Below, piece after piece: positions 45,593 to 57,552 of a stretch of 64,000 bases of DNA. Both the position numbers and the translations under genes were made by a program. Positions within the stretch are counted from its first letter, which is position 1. Each line of letters begins with the position of its first letter. The stretch is from Nannobrachium achirus (Eukaryota; Chordata; Actinopteri; Myctophiformes; Myctophidae). The stretch is taken from assembly GCA_963921795.1 (NCBI GenBank), contig OY997651.1, positions 53,130,018 through 53,194,017 on the forward strand, written 5' to 3'. Below the pieces are notes generated by a model. The model did not search any database. It was not told the DNA's origin and saw only the letters and a list, made by a program, of their open reading frames with translations.

Positions 45593-46401
45593 CAGAGCAT
45601 ACGAGCGGAGTGGAGCGCGAGCGGCGCGGGGAGCGGAGCGGGACGTTTTTGACGTGAGCGTGAGCGAGCGACTTTTCAATTGGGTCTGAGCGGCTTCGGA
45701 GCGAGGATTTTCCTCCGCTCCTTGGAGCGCCGACCTCCTCCGCTCCTAGCCGATCCTGTTGGGGCCGTGTGCCACATGTTGCCAACAACCAATCTCTCGG
45801 ATAGTCCGTGGCAGTGCAGCCATCATGTCGGCACCGTGTAGAGGAGAGGAGACAGAATTCCCTTTATCAAGATTTCACAAAATGTATCTATATCATCCAC
45901 ACAAGTAGGCTAGGCTATGTTATAATAAGTAGCCTACCTTGTGTCAGTTAAGCCAGTCAAAGGATACGATTTGAAATGCAAGTGAGGGCTGAATGAAAAA
46001 CACACGCCACGATTCGCCTCCCTCTCTCGGTTGTGGTGATTAGCCTAATCAATAACCAACAGGATTTAATATTGCCCGTCTTAAAATACAATGCCTTAGA
46101 TTGCCTAGACAGATCTCCATCAAGCCGAGGCTCACATTACCGCAGGCGTTTGTGTTGGGAACACACATGGCGAGCGAAGGAGAAAGTGTTTCGGACATGG
46201 TAGCAATCTTTTTTTTCTGCTTTTTGACGACCCTGAGCGGAGTGCGCGGTGAGCGAGCGATACGCAAATCAAGGTGAGCGGCGGAGCGGGGGGGAGCGGA
46301 GCGGCAGGGGGGGGGCAACATGAGCGAAGAGTGAACGGTACCATAGACCCCTGGAGCACGGAGCGGCTTTCCGTCCCGCTCCACTCCGCTCGTGCGCTCT
46401 G
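45593..46401. mobile_element. Non-autonomous hAT element, 8-bp TSD
   Basis: Flanks CCAGCCCA (45585-45592) and CCAGCACA (46402-46409) match at 7 of 8. Termini CAGAGCATACGAGCGGAGTG and CAGAGCGCACGAGCGGAGTG (right end reverse complemented). GAGCGGAG words fill both subterminal regions. No transposase. Confidence 0.85.
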
Positions 46402-46409
46402 CCAGCACA

Positions 46410-48009
46410 TGAAGCGTGCTTCCGCGTTTGAAACGCCTCTGAAACGTGACGTAGCGGGGCCTATGTGACGCGTTTTGCATCATGGTTTGTGGTCATGGAC
46501 GCGCTGGGGCTCCAATTCATGAATGACCACTTCCGGTATGCCTGGATGCACGTTCATGTTTATGGCCCCAACTGCAGTTCCTCAATATCACTGCTTAGTA
46601 GAGGATGACACGGGAATGGATTTTCACTCCCGTCACGTCCCACTCCCGCAGAAAAGATCCTGTCCCGTCCCAATCCTGTGCCATGACTCCTGGTCCCATC
46701 CCGCTCCTGCTCATCTCCCGCTCCCGGAAAGAAGCGAAACTCACGCATTTCAGGTGGCAATTAGTGATGGATGGACGGAGGAATCTCTCTCCCTCACTCT
46801 CTCTTTCTCTCTCAGAAAATATAGGCTATTAAGGCTACTTGATTCATTTAACAATACATTGCTCAATAATGCGTGGGCAAATAAAAACATAATAAGCGTC
46901 ACTGTTTCCACATCAAATAATCTCTCTATTTCTCTCTCTTTCTTAACAAGCAAGCAACGGGTCCATAACGATATTTCCTATCCTTAGCAGGTTGGAAATG
47001 TGAAGCCAAATTAATAAATAACCTAAATAAAAAACAATAAAATAATGCATACTCCCAATTGTCCAAAATGTTGAATCTAGCATATGTGTGTGAGCCATAA
47101 CTTTATATGCGGTGGCGCATGCTTAAAAAGAACATACTTATCTAACAGGATGCTAGCTTGCAGATCTGTTCATTTAGCCCTGAAACATAACAGCCGTGCT
47201 AATAAACTATCGGACAGTGTTGTAAGCTTGCAAATTAGTCTTTTTTTGCGCACCGCACACAATGATGGACATTGTGCCGTCCCAAGCCGTCCCAACAACA
47301 ACGTGAAGAGTTTGACTCATGCACGCCTGTCCTCTGAGGAACAGCGACAGAGCGAAAATAGAGAGAACATCCTAATGCCTTGAAAAGAAAAGCCAAGTTT
47401 GACATTTCTGTGTTGTGGTCGTTCTGGATGTAAGTTGTGCGCCCAGCGCGCCTCCTTCTCCTCCCGTGTTACACACAAGATGGTGACGTTACGTAGTTGT
47501 GAGGTTCACCCTGGCACTTGACATGTGGGAGACCGAGACGCGTTAAAGGAGACAGCAATTGCACCGCATTAGCTGACATCTTTACACTTGAAACTTTCTG
47601 ACAGTCCATGGAGTTAAACTTTTATTTGTGACAATATATCAAAACAATGATCACCGTGTTCGGAGAGCGACCCCTGGAGTCAACGCACACAATGGGTCAC
47701 CAGTTTCCATATACAACAACCGCAGCGCAGCACAGGCTCACAGGGAGAATAAGCTCATGAAGAAATATCAGCGGTCATAAATCAATTGTGATTCACATAA
47801 GAAAGACATGCTTTTAGAACTAATTCTTAATCCAGCTTCACAGCCGCAAAACATAAGATTGATGAGTGTAGTGTCTTGTATTAGAAGTTACAATAGGCTA
47901 TACCGTAGCTTCACGAATAGTGGTTTATTATATTTCCCATGTGTTCTTAAATTAACACACAATGCGGAATGCACTCTAGGCTGATCAGACCTATGTTTGG
48001 TCCTCTATA
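46410..48009. other. Non-coding with repeat fragments
   Basis: At about 46601 TAGAGGATGACACGGGAATG and following CCCGTCCC words resemble a hAT left end with no partner. An arm of the short palindrome family (AGCTTGCAGATC) is at 47155-47166. Otherwise nothing. Confidence 0.35.
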
Positions 48010-48215
48010 AAGTCTGGTTGCGTTCACACCGGCAGAGGACCGGACCATGGTTTGTTTGGAAGGGGACCGAGTCCTGCATTTTCAAGAGGACCATGGTCCG
48101 TTTGTTTGGTCCTGACCATGGTCCACATGCACCAGCCGGACCAAAGGAGAAAGAGGACCATGGTACTTTTTAAGCGGACCAAAGGACCATGGTGTAAACA
48201 CGCCCTTAGACCTGA
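48010..48215. repeat. MITE-like cluster of GGACCATGGTCC palindromes
   Basis: About 200 bp with at least five GACCATGG words in both orientations. It opens GTCTGGTTGCGTTCACACC and closes GGTGTAAACACGCCCTTAGA, an imperfect inverted pair. Likely a small DNA element; target duplication not resolved. Confidence 0.6.
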
Positions 48216-48574
48216 TGCTACCTAGACATTATTTTACTTTTAAGGCCGGGATGCTCTCTGGGTCCCATTAATATTTGCCATACATATAGAACATCATTTA
48301 TTTAAAAAAAAATAATACAAATTTGAAGGTTTTCAGAAACCTTAGGTTAGGTTTTAGGAGACGTTTTTAGAATCGGCATTCGGCCTTAGGTCTAAATGGG
48401 TTAATACAAATTTGACTCGGCTACATTTATGTTCTACAATTAAAATGTCATGAACCAGCACAGTTATAGGGGGGCTTGCCCAGGCTTATTTTTCTTCCGA
48501 TCGCCAAAATAATCCTGTAATTATTTTACGTTTTGTTTAATGTTTGTTTTTATAGTATAGTTTGTTGATTACTG

Positions 48575-48880
48575 TTGATGCAGTTATGCTATTTTTCGTT
48601 TATTTCTTTATTAAAAAGGTTTTCTTCTGACCTTCGACAGAGACAGTCGCTTTTTCTCTCTCTCTCTCTCTCTCTCCCCCGGCCTACCCTGGCCCCGTTA
48701 TCTCTATCTCCTCGGAGTCGAGATGGCGGGGCCTCCGATAATCTATCGCCTCCCCTCGGCTATATCTTGTGTCTCTTGTCCGCGTTTGCCTGCCTGCTCC
48801 TTGTGACTGCTCTGAGGGACCTGCCTGGCTATCGCTCTCTCTGCTATTCTGCACTTCGGAGCAAAGATGGAATTCATTAA
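48575..48880 (+). CDS. Small ORF with one hydrophobic segment (unit's first ORF)
   Basis: The open frame ends PLGYILCLLSAFACLLLVTA then LRDLPGYRSLCYSALRSKDG, IH. One membrane-spanning helix is likely (about residues 60-80). The true start is unclear, because the frame opens in AT-rich sequence upstream of the CT leader. Its last 14 bases overlap the next ORF. No family recognised. Confidence 0.3.
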   Translation: MMQLCYFSFISLLKRFSSDLRQRQSLFLSLSLSLPRPTLAPLSLSPRSRDGGASDNLSPPLGYILCLLSAFACLLLVTALRDLPGYRSLCYSALRSKDGIH

Positions 48881-50118
48881 TTGGGGCCTGAGTGCGATCG
48901 ATACCATATTCTCAACCAAGACATCGAATGATGGAGACTCACACTGTCCTGGCTCATCCTACCCAGCGGGATTTGTAAAAGATTCTTACGGGAAATGGCA
49001 ACCACTATGCCTGTTTCCGTTAAGCATCGAAGATTCGGAAGACATAATTATATTTTGGAGCCTGGTGACGGGTACCCTAATGCTTGGAACTGCAGCGGGG
49101 CTCGTATACCGAAAGATAAAGAAGATGGCAGGAGCCCAACAGAATGCCCAACGCCTGCCGGAGATGATAGCGGAGATCGGACGGGGTGTTCAGCTGATGT
49201 CGGGAAGGCTGGAGCTCATTGCAGCACGAATGGCTAACCCCTGAGACGGGTCGCACTGGGAAAGACTTTGAGGGGGGCTACAATCAAGCCGCCCCGAGCT
49301 AAAGTCTGTTTTCAAATGGATATGATTCGGACCCCCTGCCCGCAAACAATCAACCGAGAGCTGCGGTGGAGCAGAGGGGAGCTTGCTATGCTTTTCCCAC
49401 GGAGCGTCCCCTGGAACTCACCCGCCCCAACCCCCCCACCCGCCCAGACCCCCCAACACCTGCGGGCAGCGCTGTCTCAACTTTCACACGGTGGGGGCTG
49501 CGTCGGCCCGTGGATTATACACACTCACACATTCATTGCCTGGCGCGCACAAGGGCATGGTGAACTCTCTATGACTGTTGCTCGAACTTTCTCGAACTTA
49601 TCGCATTCCAACGCGTGTTAAGTCAACAGCACGTTACATCAAGAGACTCTATGTTCTGTGTGACCTTGTCAAACTGATAAACCCGACACAACATCTGTCT
49701 CTGGATTCCTCTGTCCCCCTTCCCTCCTGCAAGGCTTGAACATGTTTTGTCTAAGGAGTGTTTTTTGCAAATGGTTATCCTGTTATGACTTATAGTCAGT
49801 GAGCTCATGACCGTGATGAATATTTGATTTTTTTTGACTCACCCTCATGTCCTTACCCCTCCCCTCCCCCCCCTCCTCTCCTGCTCTTTTTCTTTTTTCC
49901 AGCAAGAAAGGGCTATAGCAGCGCCGTGGTACTGTATGTACTGTATGGCAGCAGCGTGCTCCCTTAAATGCACAAATACATTTTCGTTGTACTGTGAATG
50001 TACTTGTATGTGTACTGTTCTTTGAAAATGAGTTGATCGTTGACAAATGAAACCGTGCCTGTGTACCTGTACTGTACTGTTACAATGACAATAAACTCTA
50101 ATCTAATCTAATCTAATC
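48600..50118 (+). mobile_element. Retroposon-like unit with two overlapping small ORFs
   Basis: A pyrimidine-rich leader (CT repeats at 48655-48676) precedes two small ORFs. A long untranslated region follows, ending TGACAATAAACTCTAATC and a (TAATC)n tail (50097-50118). A terminal AATAAA plus short tandem tail is the way many fish non-LTR retroposons end, and the words AATACATTTTCGTTGTACTG near 49976 fit that. No reverse transcriptase is present. The 5' limit and target duplication are uncertain. It lies in the putative intron before the finger exon. Confidence 0.5.
48867..49244 (+). CDS. Small membrane protein ORF, 125 aa, unknown family
   Basis: Begins MEFINWGLSAIDTIFSTKTS, then a segment with CPGSSYPAGFVKDSYGKW, then SIEDSEDIIIFWSLVTGTLM and LGTAAGLVYRKIKK. 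That is one clear transmembrane helix (about residues 62-84) followed by a basic stop-transfer run. The C-terminal 40 residues (QQNAQRLPEMIAEIGRGVQL) look like an amphipathic helix. The composition and even codon pattern look protein-like, unlike the shadow ORFs nearby. Start codon in context AAAGATGG, good for initiation. I do not recognise the family. Confidence 0.5.
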   Translation: MEFINWGLSAIDTIFSTKTSNDGDSHCPGSSYPAGFVKDSYGKWQPLCLFPLSIEDSEDIIIFWSLVTGTLMLGTAAGLVYRKIKKMAGAQQNAQRLPEMIAEIGRGVQLMSGRLELIAARMANP

Positions 50119-50822
50119 TTTAAAGGAGGATTCCAGTATAAACACCCCCCCCCCCCTTTTTATGCCTTTTATCATGAATGTATAACTACCAGGTAGTAGT
50201 TTGGTTGATCTCTGTTATTGTTGCCCCTCTTGATAGTTCTCCCGAGTTCTCACAGCGAAAATGAGGTTAATAATACACAGACAAAAGCGCAAATTTTCCG
50301 GTTCCAAAGTTACTTTTTTCTTCATGAATCTTATTTTTATAGTTCCAAGAGACAAATCAACGTGCTGTTAGATCCATCACTTGAAGTAATCCATGAGCAG
50401 ACACAATTCCATCGTATTTTCCTCAGGACATTTCTTCTATTTTATTTATTATTTATTCATGGAATTACTTACAAAATAACTTTGACATTTATTTATTTTT
50501 ATTTGCAAGCAATGTATGCTACAACATCAACACAAAATAATCGTATATTCCTCAAGGCATTCTGAAATAATGTGCAATGCCTCACCAGCATAAATTTTAG
50601 GTAAAATTACCTTACGGTCAACAGAAGTTAGTTATAGGCTTTCTTCTTATTTTTCTTCTCATTCATATTACTAGATTCTAGCGATCAACAGACTAACTAG
50701 ATTATATTCTTCTGCTTTCTTGTTCTTAGGATGCCTTAATGGGTATTTAGCTTTGCTGCAAGTGCATGCAGAAAGAGAGACACTCTCTGGAGAGATTATA
50801 ATCCTGCAAACAACATGGTTTA
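50119..50822. other. Non-coding, no feature recognised
   Basis: AT-rich intron-like sequence; no repeat ends noted. Confidence 0.3.
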
Positions 50823-50988
50823 GTGATGAGTCATCACTTTTCACCGTTTTGTGGGGGCCATTTCTAGCCCACAGAATGTTTTTTCGTGCAAAACAAATGC
50901 TTAAAATGGATTCAGCATCATGGAAAAACCCCTAGTTTGACCCCTCACATGATACTTAAAGCATATTTATTTTTTGTATTTTTTTACT
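50823..50988. repeat. Dispersed repeat, copy 2 (partner at 6880-7050)
   Basis: TGATGAGTCATCACTTTTCA, GTGCAAAACAAATGCTT and CCCCTAGTTTGACCCCTC parallel 6880-7050 over the full length. Here the repeat is in the putative zinc-finger intron. Confidence 0.85.
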
Positions 50989-51460
50989 GCCAAATTTAAA
51001 AATCGACTTACCCAGTTCCCTGACACCAACTTTTTACTTTTTTTTTTCTTTTTCCTAATTCTGTGTTGGTGTGAGAATGTCAAACCATGGGGGGGGGGCT
51101 GGCAGTAATTGTGTTAATGGGACACAAACTTTCACACGCTTTTCATGAAGTTTTCCCCGGGAGTTGAATTTCAACCTTTTAGTACATTATTATTACACAC
51201 CTTTAGAAACACTTTGGAGAAGAAATGTCTTGGTACGATTTAGTTCGCAGATTTTATTATGTTTCCCTTATTACTCCCTTAATAGCGCAAATGATACCCA
51301 CTGATTTATATATATATAGTTGCAGCTAGCTGGGTGCTCATCGTGTCTTCATCATAATGTGAGCTTGTAGATGAGCTCATTTTGTACATGGACCATGGTA
51401 GAAATAAAAGTTATACATTTTAGGAATCGTGTGTTGACCATGTTATTTTTCTGCTCCTAG

Positions 51461-53085
51461 ACTTCCTGCACATGGTTGTGTGTAAAGAGGAGGATTCTAT
51501 TAAACAGGAGAGGAGCTCCAGTCTGCTCCAGGAGGAACCAGGGCCTCCACACATTAAAGAGGAACAGGAGGAACCAGAGCCTTCACACATTAAAACACAG
51601 GAGGAGATACTTCAAAGACCAGAGGAGCCTGATGGATCTATGTTGACATTATTAGCAGTCAAAAGTGAAGTTGATGCAGACATCTTTTCACACTGCTCTG
51701 AGGTTAAACTTGACTCTGACCCTGAAGTCAGTGAAGACAGTGATTGGGGGGAGATGTTTTCAAGTAGAGGTGTCAATAGAGAAAAACCTTTCCAGTGTAG
51801 ATTGTGTAACACACGTTTCAGTGAGTCAGGTGCCCTGAAGACACATGAGCTTATCCACACAAGAGAAAAACCTTTCCACTGTAAACATTGTGACAAGAGT
51901 TTCACTCAGATAAACCATCTAAATTCACATGAGCGTATCCACAGAAGACCTTTCCACTGTAAACATTGTGACAAGAGTTTCACTCGGATAGGTCATCTAA
52001 ATTCACATGAGCGTATCCACAAAAGTGAAAAACCTTTCCGTTGTAAAAATTGTGACACGAGTGTCAATCAGTTAGGTAGTCTAAAGACACATGAGCATAT
52101 CCACACAGGAGAAAAACCTTTCCACTGTAAACATTGTGACAAGAGTTTCAATCAGATAAGTCATCTAAATTCACATGAGAGTTTCCACACAGGAGAAAAA
52201 CCTTTCCACCGTAAACATTGTGACAAGAGTTTCAATCATTTAGGTAATCTAAAGACACATGAGCGTTTACACACAGGAGAAAAACCTTTCCACTGTAAAT
52301 ATTGTGACAAGAGTTTCAATCAGTTATGTAATCTAAAGACACATGAGCGTATCCATACAGGAGAAAAACCTTTCCACCGTAAACATTGTGACAAGAGTTT
52401 CAATCATTTAGGTAATCTAAAGACACATGAGCGTTTCCACACAGGAGAAAAACCTTTCCACTGTAAATATTGTGACAAGAGTTTCAATCAGTTAGCTAAT
52501 CTAAAGACACATGAGCGTATCCATACAGGAGAAAAACCTTTCCACTGTAAACATTGCGACAAGAGTTTCAATCAGTTAGGTAATCTAAAGACACATGAGC
52601 GTTTCCACACAGGAGAAAAACCTTTCCACTGTAAACATTGTGACAAGAGTTTCAATCAGATAAGTAATCTAAATTCACATGAGCGTATCCACACAGGAGA
52701 AAAACCTTTCCACTGTAAACATTGTGACAAGAGTTTCAATAATTTAGGTAGTCTAAAGATACATGAGCGTATCCACACAGGAGAAAAACCTTATCTAAAT
52801 TCACATGAGCGTATCCACACAGGAGAAAAACCTTTCCACTGTAAACATTGTGACAAGAGTTTCAATTATTTAAGTAGTCTAAAGATGCATGAACGTATCC
52901 ACACAGGAGAAAAACCTTTCCACTGTAAACATTGCGACAAGGGTTTCAATCAATTAGGTAATCTAAAGACACATGAGCGTATCCACACAAGAAAAACAAC
53001 TTTGCAGTGTCAAAGCTGTAACAAGAGTTTCAGCATTTCATCTAAGCTGAAGACACACCAGCATATCCACACTGGAACATTGTGA
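51461..53085 (+). CDS. C2H2 zinc-finger gene, terminal exon (15 fingers)
   Basis: Acceptor TTTCTGCTCCTAG opens the exon at 51461. From Met at 51472 it runs 537 residues. The N-terminal 105 residues are acidic with several sumoylation-type motifs (IKQE, IKEE, VKSE). From about residue 107 there are 15 C2H2 fingers with HTGEKPF linkers. Fingers 6 and 8 have lost the first Cys (FHRKHC), finger 4 has VNQ instead of the usual Phe, and a half finger (PYLNSHERIH) lies between fingers 12 and 13. Middle fingers are almost identical (FHCKHCDKSFNQLGNLKTHE), so the array has been homogenised by duplication or conversion. Probable nuclear DNA-binding transcription factor; target unknown. Past the stop, 53088-53145 still reads as a decayed further finger (SGALKCHQRVH). 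Confidence 0.9.
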
Positions 53086-54065
53086 AAAGAGGTTCATTGA
53101 TTCAGGTGCCCTGAAATGTCACCAGCGTGTCCACAATAGTTCATAAAAATTATGTTCTTTGAAAAGACCCCAGCCTATTCACACCATGGGGTGAAACTTC
53201 TCACTATAAATGAGCTCACTGACAGTATCAAATCAAACACCTGCATGTAAGCTGAATAAGGATGGTCTCTCAAACTAATGATTATTAAAGTTCATTACAA
53301 AAAAAGAAAACAACGGAAGAACTAGGGTGGGAAAAACTGAAAAAAGTACAAATATTACAAATAATGGCTGCTGACAAATGTATCTGACAAAACTATACTG
53401 TAACAAATCTTAATGCTCTATAATAATTCCAGAAAATACAGAAGAATCAATAGCAGTTGACAATGTGTCTGCGAGTTACACTTACTCAACATGAATTGTT
53501 TTTTTAAACCAAAACGACTATCTCCTTTTAGAGTGCAAACAACATGAAATGGCTAATCTTAATCACAATGAAATTAATGTGAACTTCTTAACAACAATAA
53601 TGAAAGGTAAGTTGCTCTTTGTATCAAATCTTTTTGTCTTCATCAAACATGAAGTGTATGTATTTGAATTATGCATGCAAACATGACACATACATTTTAC
53701 TCCAAGAATTATGAACTGTTATGTATGTACCAATCTAAACCTTAATGTCAGACCCTGCAGTCATATGTCTGGCAAATTATGTTGGTGTTATTCACTCATA
53801 CTATCTGGTGTTATGTAATCTTGCTTTGGTCCATTAGACACCAGGTGGAGCACCATAGGACCACAATGGAAACAAGAACCCCAGGGCTTGTAGTGTTATC
53901 CTTTTAGCATTTGATCTCTACAATGAGATGCTGCCTCTCAAGGGGGGATCCTCTCAATAAATTCTGACCAAAATTCTGACCATTATTGTATAACTGTGCC
54001 ACTGTACTTTTATTTTTTTCCCAAACTGTTAATAAAGTATTCAATAAATCCATTTCAATGGTGTT
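53086..54065 (+). other. 3' untranslated region of the zinc-finger gene
   Basis: AT-rich sequence without ORFs. AATAAA occurs at 54031-54036 and 54044-54049, just before the first repeat downstream, and these are the likely poly(A) signals. Confidence 0.5.
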
Positions 54066-54088
54066 AATTATTATAGTATACAATGATT

Positions 54089-54158
54089 AACTGAAAGGGG
54101 GATACATATTTTTTGTAATATATAACTGAAAGGGGGATACATATTTTTTGTAATATAT
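54089..54158. repeat. 35-bp tandem duplication
   Basis: Two copies of AACTGAAAGGGGGATACATA plus 15 bases, at 54089-54123 and 54124-54158, identical apart from the outer edges. Confidence 0.9.
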
Positions 54159-54189
54159 TATAACTTTACACCCTATAGCACACAAATAT

Positions 54190-54212
54190 TCTCTCTCTCT
54201 CTCTCTCTCTCT

Positions 54213-54300
<88 letters not shown>
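54190..54300. repeat. Compound (CT)n(CA)n microsatellite
   Basis: CT runs with one TTTT interruption (54190-54245), then about 27 CA units to 54300. Confidence 0.98.
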
Positions 54301-54303
<3 letters not shown>

Positions 54304-56092
54304 AGATGTTTTATTACTATGCATTAGCTTAATTATTTTATCAGGAAGGTGCAACATAAGCTATAATGTCTTAACGTTACTACATGTGGGATGTGTGAAA
54401 GAATTTAGACTGCAGACACAATTGGGGCAAGACTATAGTGTCACATAACATGATTATACAAGCTCACAACATCTGGAGTTGAGATAGAAATAGAATATAG
54501 AAACAATAGGGCTGAATTAATTTGCAAGTGTGAATCGAAAAAAATTGTGGTTGGTCGTTTAGGTTGGAAAACATATTTTTCCCCAAATATGGATATGACT
54601 GACTTCTGACATCATAGATGTCTTATGTTATAAACCACATGAGACTCACACAATATGTCCATTGTGTGCATTCCAAGCTAAGTGCTTGATATTGATGACT
54701 TCAGGGATCTCCATGTATGTGTATATAAGGGAAAAGGACGGAATGTGATGTCACAACAATGTTATGTCATAGGTCAGCTATAGACATTGAGGCGTTACCC
54801 TCTGACAGGCGTTACTGACAAGATGTGGCGGTTTTCATGACGACGTCAGGTTGTCAGCCCTATGTTGCAAAACAGTGTTCTATAAGACTTGTGAAAAATT
54901 GCTGATCTACAAGCTCAAACCGCATCGCACTGTGACAAGCTGTGAGCATGATGTCACTGGTAGACAGATTTCTGAACTTACTACAGACCTCCATGAGACA
55001 CACAAATTGTGCTATTTCTTCATGAACATTAGTGCGGACCAATTGTATGAAGATGGTTGAAAAGTGGTGGAGTCATCCTTTAAATCTATAATGAGCCATA
55101 TAGGACCTGAGCTAGGATCACAAATATGGGGTCATCGGTATCATTTGGGGGGGATTAATTCTCATAGTGATTTTTGGGTAGGTAGCCTATGAAAGTATCA
55201 ATACTGCAAAGTGTAGATGTACTCTATTACAAGTAGAATTCTGGTATTCAAAATGATGCTGATTAAGAGGTCTTAATGGGTTAACACTGAAGAGATTCTT
55301 TTCAAAGCACAATGAATGCACCAGTTTGTGAAATTCCTCTACTCTTAAAATTGCTCCTTCATAATTTGTTTAAATATCAAATAATCTTGTATAAACACCT
55401 TTTCCACGTCTTATACCAAACTTTGGTTTTGCAGTAAAACAAAAGTGTCCCAGACCCCCTGTTGAAGACCCCTGTATATTATCCTTTTATTTTGAAGTAT
55501 GGACTTGGTGTTTCCTGTTCCGCTTGTAGCAGTTGTCTGTCTTGTCACAACCACCCTGTGTGATGATGGATATCATCTTCACCTGTGTGACCCTAAAACA
55601 CTTCCAATCTGCCAATCATGTGTGTGTCCTGTTAGACTCAGCCAATCACGTGTTGATTGTCCATGCCGTTCACCTTTGTTCTGTTAGTCCCTGGCTCTAC
55701 TCTAGTGTTTCACTTGTCATGGTTTGCCAGGCATGGAGTGACACAGCCTGTTGCAGTGTGTGAAGTTGTTTGTTGCTTTGAGTAACGACCGAAGGCCTGT
55801 ATGTACAGGTCCGGAACGGTAGCCTTTTTATTTTACTTGTTAGGTTTGACGAGACCAGAGGAAGTTAGACTTCCGATATGCCAAATAAATACACACTGGG
55901 ATATGTTACCCCAGAGGCAGCCAACATGGACTTACCTTTCAAAACACTTAACCATTTCATTTGACAAACAATGAACCAACATGACAATTCACAAACTATG
56001 TTCAATCAAAATAACAAACTAAAACGTTACACTACATGCAGGGCAAATTAATGAAAACTTAAAATGTAACACTCTTGCAATTGGGCCTGTTA
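54301..56092. other. Non-coding with repeat fragments
   Basis: Arms of the short palindrome family are at 54457-54470 and 54904-54946, the latter with a weak right arm. 55170-55300 is a fragment of the TACTTAAGT hAT-like repeat. CCCCTGTTGAAGACCCCTG at 55456 is the right end of the family seen at 59533. No gene supported. Confidence 0.4.
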
Positions 56093-56100
56093 ATTCACAT

Positions 56101-57469
56101 TAGAGGTCTTCACGGGTCCAATTTGAACTACCCGAACCCAAAAGGACCCGGGGGAAATGGACCCGGACCCATTTGGCCCTGTCTATCATTTGGAATTTGA
56201 GAACCGTTACCCGAGCAGCCCTGAGACATGATGGATCCGATCCGAACGGCCCCGCCTGTTATTAGAAAAATTAGATCCGATACCCGTGCAGAACGAGAGA
56301 TCCGAGATCCGAACCTGTGAACCCGAAATGAAAGAATGCCAACGTTATTATATTAACTCTATAACCGCTTTGGACGTTCACGTTCGCCCCATTTTTCCCG
56401 GCGGCGCAATGCCAATTGTACGTTCTTTGGCTCGTTCTTTTGTACCTTGTTTTGATGTCTGTAAACTGATGAGGGGTCGCGCGGGTGTGTACCGTAGAGA
56501 CAGCTCCCGTAAAAGTGCTCTAAAAAACCCACTGGACGTTAGCTTCAATGGAGTAACAAAACACTTGTTATTTTCTCTGGATCTATTGCTCTGTAGTGAT
56601 TGAGCTGTCTTGACATTTCACATTAATTCTTGCATGAGGCTGCGCTCTACTGCTAGTATAGCAAAAGTACACCTATTTAAGGAGAAAAGAAAATAATAAT
56701 GATGAAAAAAAAATTAATACATCTTTGTCTATAACATTGCAAAGGTAAGGTGCTTTTGCTGGCACAAAACCCAATAAATAAATAACAACATCTGGCAGTA
56801 AAACTGTTAAGAGTTGTATCAGACATATTTCTTACCTAACGACGTCACCATGTTGCTGCTGTTGCTGTCAGCGGCGCTGTGCCTCTCGTCAAAAAAATTT
56901 CTTTTCCCAGACCAGTAAGTCAATGCGGACAGTTTGTAAATACAAATAAATCCATGTTTTTATTCCTTCTTCTAGCCAATGCTAATGCTATCGTTTTCTG
57001 TCGCATGTGTTGTTCATTATATCTTTCTGCTTTGAGTGTCCATTTTGCTCTGCAGAGCATGACAACACGCAATGACAACTCCATTGTAAACCATTAACCA
57101 AAACGTTACGTTAATATCAACAATCTTTGATAATAATAACAATCCAACTGATACAGTGTTGTGTCTGTGAGTGAGTTCTAAACTTCTCACAACCAATGCA
57201 TCAGATTACATGCTGCATCTTTAGTGCCATCGTGTGGCATTATCTATTTGGTGCAGTTGTTGCGTTCTCTTTCATTCAATCTCGGCCTGACTCGGCTCCA
57301 CTCGGGTAACAGGAACCGGCGACTTCACTATCAGATACCCGGGAACCGGGGCATACTGCCCCGGCCCGCCCCGCCCCGCGGTAAATGCTCGGAAATGGCC
57401 CCGTTACCCGGCTCGGGGCCGGTCGGATCGCGGGTAATTTCGGATCTCGGGCAGGTCCGAAGACCTCTA
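56101..57469. mobile_element. Non-autonomous hAT element, TSD ATTCACAT
   Basis: Perfect 8-bp duplication ATTCACAT (56093-56100 and 57470-57477). Termini TAGAGGTCTTCACGGGTCC and TAGAGGTCTTCGGACCTGCC. CCCGAACC/GGATCCGA words fill the subterminal regions. 1369 bp, no transposase. Confidence 0.92.
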
Positions 57470-57494
57470 ATTCACATATTGGCAGCGGACCCGA

Positions 57495-57552
57495 CGGGGG
57501 GGGGGGGGCACTGCACTGCACTGCACTGCACTGCACTGAACTGAACTGAAAT
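57495..57552. repeat. G run and (GCACT)n tandem repeat
   Basis: A run of about 13 G followed by six CTGCA-type 5-bp units shifting to CTGAA. Confidence 0.9.

Noticed and set aside
46132-46483. Overlapping minus ORFs in the GAGCGGAG-rich region
   Set aside because: They lie within or across the end of the hAT element and have no domain.
49268-49621. 117-residue ORF after the small membrane-protein ORF
   Set aside because: Proline-rich composition follows C-rich DNA and competing frames are open; better read as untranslated region.
55480-55960. Possible solo LTR (internal AATAAATACACAC)
   Set aside because: No matching terminal inverted dinucleotides with a flanking duplication could be shown.
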